Source: Streptosporangiaceae bacterium (GTDB taxonomy: Bacteria; Actinomycetota; Actinomycetes; Streptosporangiales; Streptosporangiaceae). Taken from it: a DNA stretch of 8,247 bases. Made by a program: the position numbers and the translations under genes. Positions 6,378 through 8,247 of this stretch are shown here, piece after piece (position 1 is the stretch's first letter; each line of letters opens with the position of its first letter). The stretch covers positions 1 to 8,247 of the forward strand of contig JASHOI010000282.1 of the NCBI GenBank assembly GCA_030041195.1, in the 5' to 3' direction. The notes beneath the pieces are model-generated. The model did not search any database. It was not told where the DNA came from and saw nothing but the letters and a program-made list of their open reading frames with translations.

Positions 6378-6446
6378 GGAAATGTCCCAAAGCGGTGACG
6401 CCCGCGATGACCAGGCATACGACCCCGGGATGACTCCGGCGATGAC
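6359..6446. repeat. helically phased GRTSAC repeat array
   Basis: A 17-base repeat, GTCCCGAAACGGTCACG (6362-6378), recurs as GTCCCAAAGCGGTGACG (6384-6400), 14 of 17 identical and exactly 22 bp apart. An 18-base repeat, GGTGACGCCCGCGATGAC (6394-6411), recurs as GATGACTCCGGCGATGAC (6429-6446), 15 of 18 identical. The shared core (GGTCAC, GGTGAC or GATGAC) starts at 6372, 6394, 6406, 6429 and 6441, giving spacings of 22, 12, 23 and 12 bp, close to whole turns of DNA. The array lies between the response-regulator stop and the importer operon, so it is a candidate site for cooperative regulator binding. The repeats are seen; the function is inferred. From 6447 to 6483 I see nothing distinct. Confidence 0.6.
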
Positions 6447-6483
6447 ATCATTAGCGGGCTGCGGCGGGCCGCATAGCCACGTG

Positions 6484-7188
6484 CTACTCGGCCGCGATCC
6501 GGTATCCGGCGCGGGGCTGGGTCAGGATCAGCGGGGTCGCGCCCACACCTTCCAGCTTGGCCCGCAGCCGCCGGACATAGACCCGCACGTACTCGGTCTC
6601 GGTTTCGTAGCCGTGGCCCCAGACCCGCCGCAACAGGTGAGCGTGGGTGAGCAGCTTGCCGCGGTTGGTGGCGAGCTCGCGCAGCAGCGCGAACTCTGTC
6701 GGCGTCAGGTGCACCGGCTGCCCGCCGCTCGTCACCTGCTGGCCGGCGAGATCGATCACCAGCTCGCCGATCACGATCGCGGCGGGCTCGGGTTCGGTGG
6801 CGGCGGCCGGGCGGGTGCGGCGCAGCGTGGCGGTGATCCTGGCCAGCAGCTCCTCGATGCTGAACGGCTTGGTCATATAGTCGTCGGCGCCCATGTTGAG
6901 CGCGGTCACCTTGTCCCGCTCGCCGCCGCGGGCCGACACCACGATGATCGAAACCGGGGAGCGCTCCCTGATCTGGCGGCACAGCTCGAAGCCGTCGACC
7001 TCGGGCAGCATCAGGTCGAGCAGCACGATGTCGGGCGCCTCGGTCTCGAGCAGCTGCAGGGTGCGGACGCCGTCGGCGGAGACCACGGTGTCGAAGCCCC
7101 GGACCGCCAGGTTGGACCGGATCAGGTCGACGATGTTCGGGTCGTCCTCGACCACGAGCGCGCGGGTGTTCTCCGGCCGCTCAAACAC
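6484..7188 (-). CDS. OmpR/PhoB-family response regulator
   Basis: This DNA-binding regulator is phosphorylated by the kinase encoded just upstream. The 234-residue protein has a receiver domain (about 8-124): acidic pocket Glu14-Asp15-Asp16, phosphoacceptor Asp58 in LLDLMLP, switch Ser85 in VVSA, and Lys107 in TKPF. A linker rich in Ala, Pro and Glu (126-137) leads to a winged-helix effector domain (about 138-232) with LTPTEFALL at 161-169, LLRRVWG at 185-191, the recognition-helix region ETEYVRVYVRRLRAKL at 197-212 and the wing ending PRAGYRI. I chose the GTG at 7188, 6 bases after GGAGG; it overlaps the kinase stop by 8 bases, so the two proteins should be co-translated. Longer in-frame starts up to 7332 lie within the kinase gene and add low-complexity sequence. 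The effector domain resembles KdpE, but no kdp genes are present, so the target is unknown; the phased repeats directly downstream are candidates. Confidence 0.93.
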   Translation of the reverse strand: MFERPENTRALVVEDDPNIVDLIRSNLAVRGFDTVVSADGVRTLQLLETEAPDIVLLDLMLPEVDGFELCRQIRERSPVSIIVVSARGGERDKVTALNMGADDYMTKPFSIEELLARITATLRRTRPAAATEPEPAAIVIGELVIDLAGQQVTSGGQPVHLTPTEFALLRELATNRGKLLTHAHLLRRVWGHGYETETEYVRVYVRRLRAKLEGVGATPLILTQPRAGYRIAAE

Positions 7189-8247
7189 CGCGCGCCTCCA
7201 CCGGCTGCGCGGCCCCGCCGCCGGGACCATCGGCCGCCGCGAGCTCGGCGACGCTGGCGGCGGGCTCGCCGGCGGGCTCGTCGCCCCTGACGGCGATCTC
7301 GACCGGCAGGTGGATCCGGAAGCGGGTTCCATGCTCCGGCTGCTCCAGCTCGATCCGGCCGCCGTGCGCCTCCACGATTCCCTTGGCGATGCTCAGCCCG
7401 AGCCCCGCCCCGGCGGTGGGCGACCGGCGGCGCCGGGCCGGCTCGAACGGGGCGCTGGCGATGTCCCCCGGCATCCCGGCGCCGTCGTCGAGCACGGTGA
7501 TCGAGATCCCGCCCTGCCCGGCCGCCACGGCGCTGATGCTGACCCGGGTCCCGGGCGGATTGTGGCCGAGCGCGTTGTCGAGCAGGTTCACGAAGACCTG
7601 CTCCAAGCGGTCATGGTCGGCCCAGACGACCGGCAGGGATGGCTCACAGGTCACCTCCACCATCGCGGCGGCCGCCGGGGGCAGGCACGCGACGGCCGCG
7701 TCAAGGACCAGGGACAGGTCGCACCAGTCTCCCTGCAGCCGCAGGATTCCCGATTCGATCGCGGAGAAGTCCAGCAGGTCGCCGACCAGGCGCCCGAGCC
7801 TGGCGGACTCCGCGGCGATCCGCTGCAGGAAGCGCCGCTGCGAATCCCCGTCCCAGGTCACGTCCGGCTGCATCAGGCTGGAAGCGTACCCCCTGATCGC
7901 GGTCAGCGGCGTCCGCAGCTCGTGGCTCAGCCGGGACAGGAAACCACGCTGCAGCTCCTGCGACCGGCGCAGTGCGGTGGCCTCCTGATGCGCGAGCCCG
8001 GCCTCTTCCCGCTCGAGCGCCAGCCGCAGCGAGTGCGCCGCGTCCTCCATCAGCGCGGTGGCATCGGCGCCGGCCGGCCCGGCCCGCCAGCCTGCCAGCA
8101 GCACGGTTGGCCCCGCGGGCGCGGCGAACGTCACCGCGAGAAGCTGCTGGCCCGCGACTTCAAGCTGGCTCGCCACGTCGTTGCGGCCCGGGATAGCCAG
8201 CAGGCTGTCGGCCGCCTCGAGCAGCGCCGCCGGGGGCGCGGCGCGCC
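7181..8247 (-). CDS. sensor histidine kinase, 5' end cut by window
   Basis: This kinase autophosphorylates in response to an unseen signal and passes phosphate to the response regulator. The frame stays open to the window edge, so the N-terminal sensor is missing and the GTG at 8176 is probably internal. The first visible part (about 8247-8010) reads like the end of a GAF-type sensor domain. A helical linker leads to the dimerisation domain with the H-box SRLSHELRTPL, its His encoded at 7924-7922. The ATP-binding domain follows: N-box VNLLDNALGHNPPGT, G1 box DDGAGMP, a poor F-box region (FEPARRRRS) and G2 box GAGLGLSIAKGIVEAHGG. A tail of about 40 low-complexity Ala/Gly/Glu residues follows the catalytic core. 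No membrane segment is visible here. All catalytic boxes are present, so it should be active. Signal and full length cannot be judged from this window. Confidence 0.93.
   Translation of the reverse strand, partial: RAAPPAALLEAADSLLAIPGRNDVASQLEVAGQQLLAVTFAAPAGPTVLLAGWRAGPAGADATALMEDAAHSLRLALEREEAGLAHQEATALRRSQELQRGFLSRLSHELRTPLTAIRGYASSLMQPDVTWDGDSQRRFLQRIAAESARLGRLVGDLLDFSAIESGILRLQGDWCDLSLVLDAAVACLPPAAAAMVEVTCEPSLPVVWADHDRLEQVFVNLLDNALGHNPPGTRVSISAVAAGQGGISITVLDDGAGMPGDIASAPFEPARRRRSPTAGAGLGLSIAKGIVEAHGGRIELEQPEHGTRFRIHLPVEIAVRGDEPAGEPAASVAELAAADGPGGGAAQPVEARGV

Noticed and set aside
6359..6446. The short repeats as a CRISPR array or mobile element end.
   Set aside because: The repeats are short, imperfect and nested with irregular 12-23 bp steps, with no spacers, cas genes, transposase or flanking duplications.
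6484..8247. Calling the two-component pair KdpDE because the regulator effector domain resembles KdpE.
   Set aside because: No kdpFABC genes are present, the kinase core does not look specifically like KdpD, and its sensor is outside the window.

Overview
This window looks like a chromosomal stretch from a high-GC actinobacterium. The support is very high GC, strong GC bias at third codon positions (long shadow ORFs on the opposite strand), frequent GTG and TTG starts, and proteins resembling actinobacterial families (for example a lumazine synthase close to the mycobacterial type). I cannot name the genus from sequence alone. All seven genes I accept lie on the minus strand, so transcription runs from high to low coordinates.

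Layout in the direction of transcription. (1) 8247-6484: a two-component pair, a sensor histidine kinase cut off by the window edge and an OmpR/PhoB-type response regulator, overlapping by 8 bases. (2) 6483-6179: a 305-base gap with no gene. It has a hairpin that could end the kinase/regulator transcript, a helically phased array of GRTSAC-type repeats, and an AT-rich patch of GCGTTAA elements in direct (11 bp apart) and inverted orientation. It is the likely control region of the next operon. (3) 6178-2676: a three-gene CUT2-type monosaccharide ABC importer: XylF-like lipoprotein, single-domain ATPase and XylH-like permease. A perfect 15-bp stem-loop lies between the first two genes. (4) 2614-2466: an FMN riboswitch with a plausible mutually exclusive helix just after it. 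(5) 2388-1: the riboflavin genes ribE, ribBA and ribH, coupled by ATGA and GTGA overlaps; ribH runs off the window. No ribD lies between the riboswitch and ribE.

Function. The ABC importer should bring in a pentose or similar monosaccharide. The rib operon converts GTP and ribulose 5-phosphate to riboflavin (apart from the RibD steps) and is switched off by FMN. The two-component system could control the importer through the phased repeats, but that is inference from position and repeat geometry only.

Most of the window is ordinary metabolism and I see no new defence system, mobile element or CRISPR array. The most interesting parts are the regulatory DNA and RNA: the phased repeat array, the intercistronic stem-loop, and the switch architecture downstream of the FMN aptamer.
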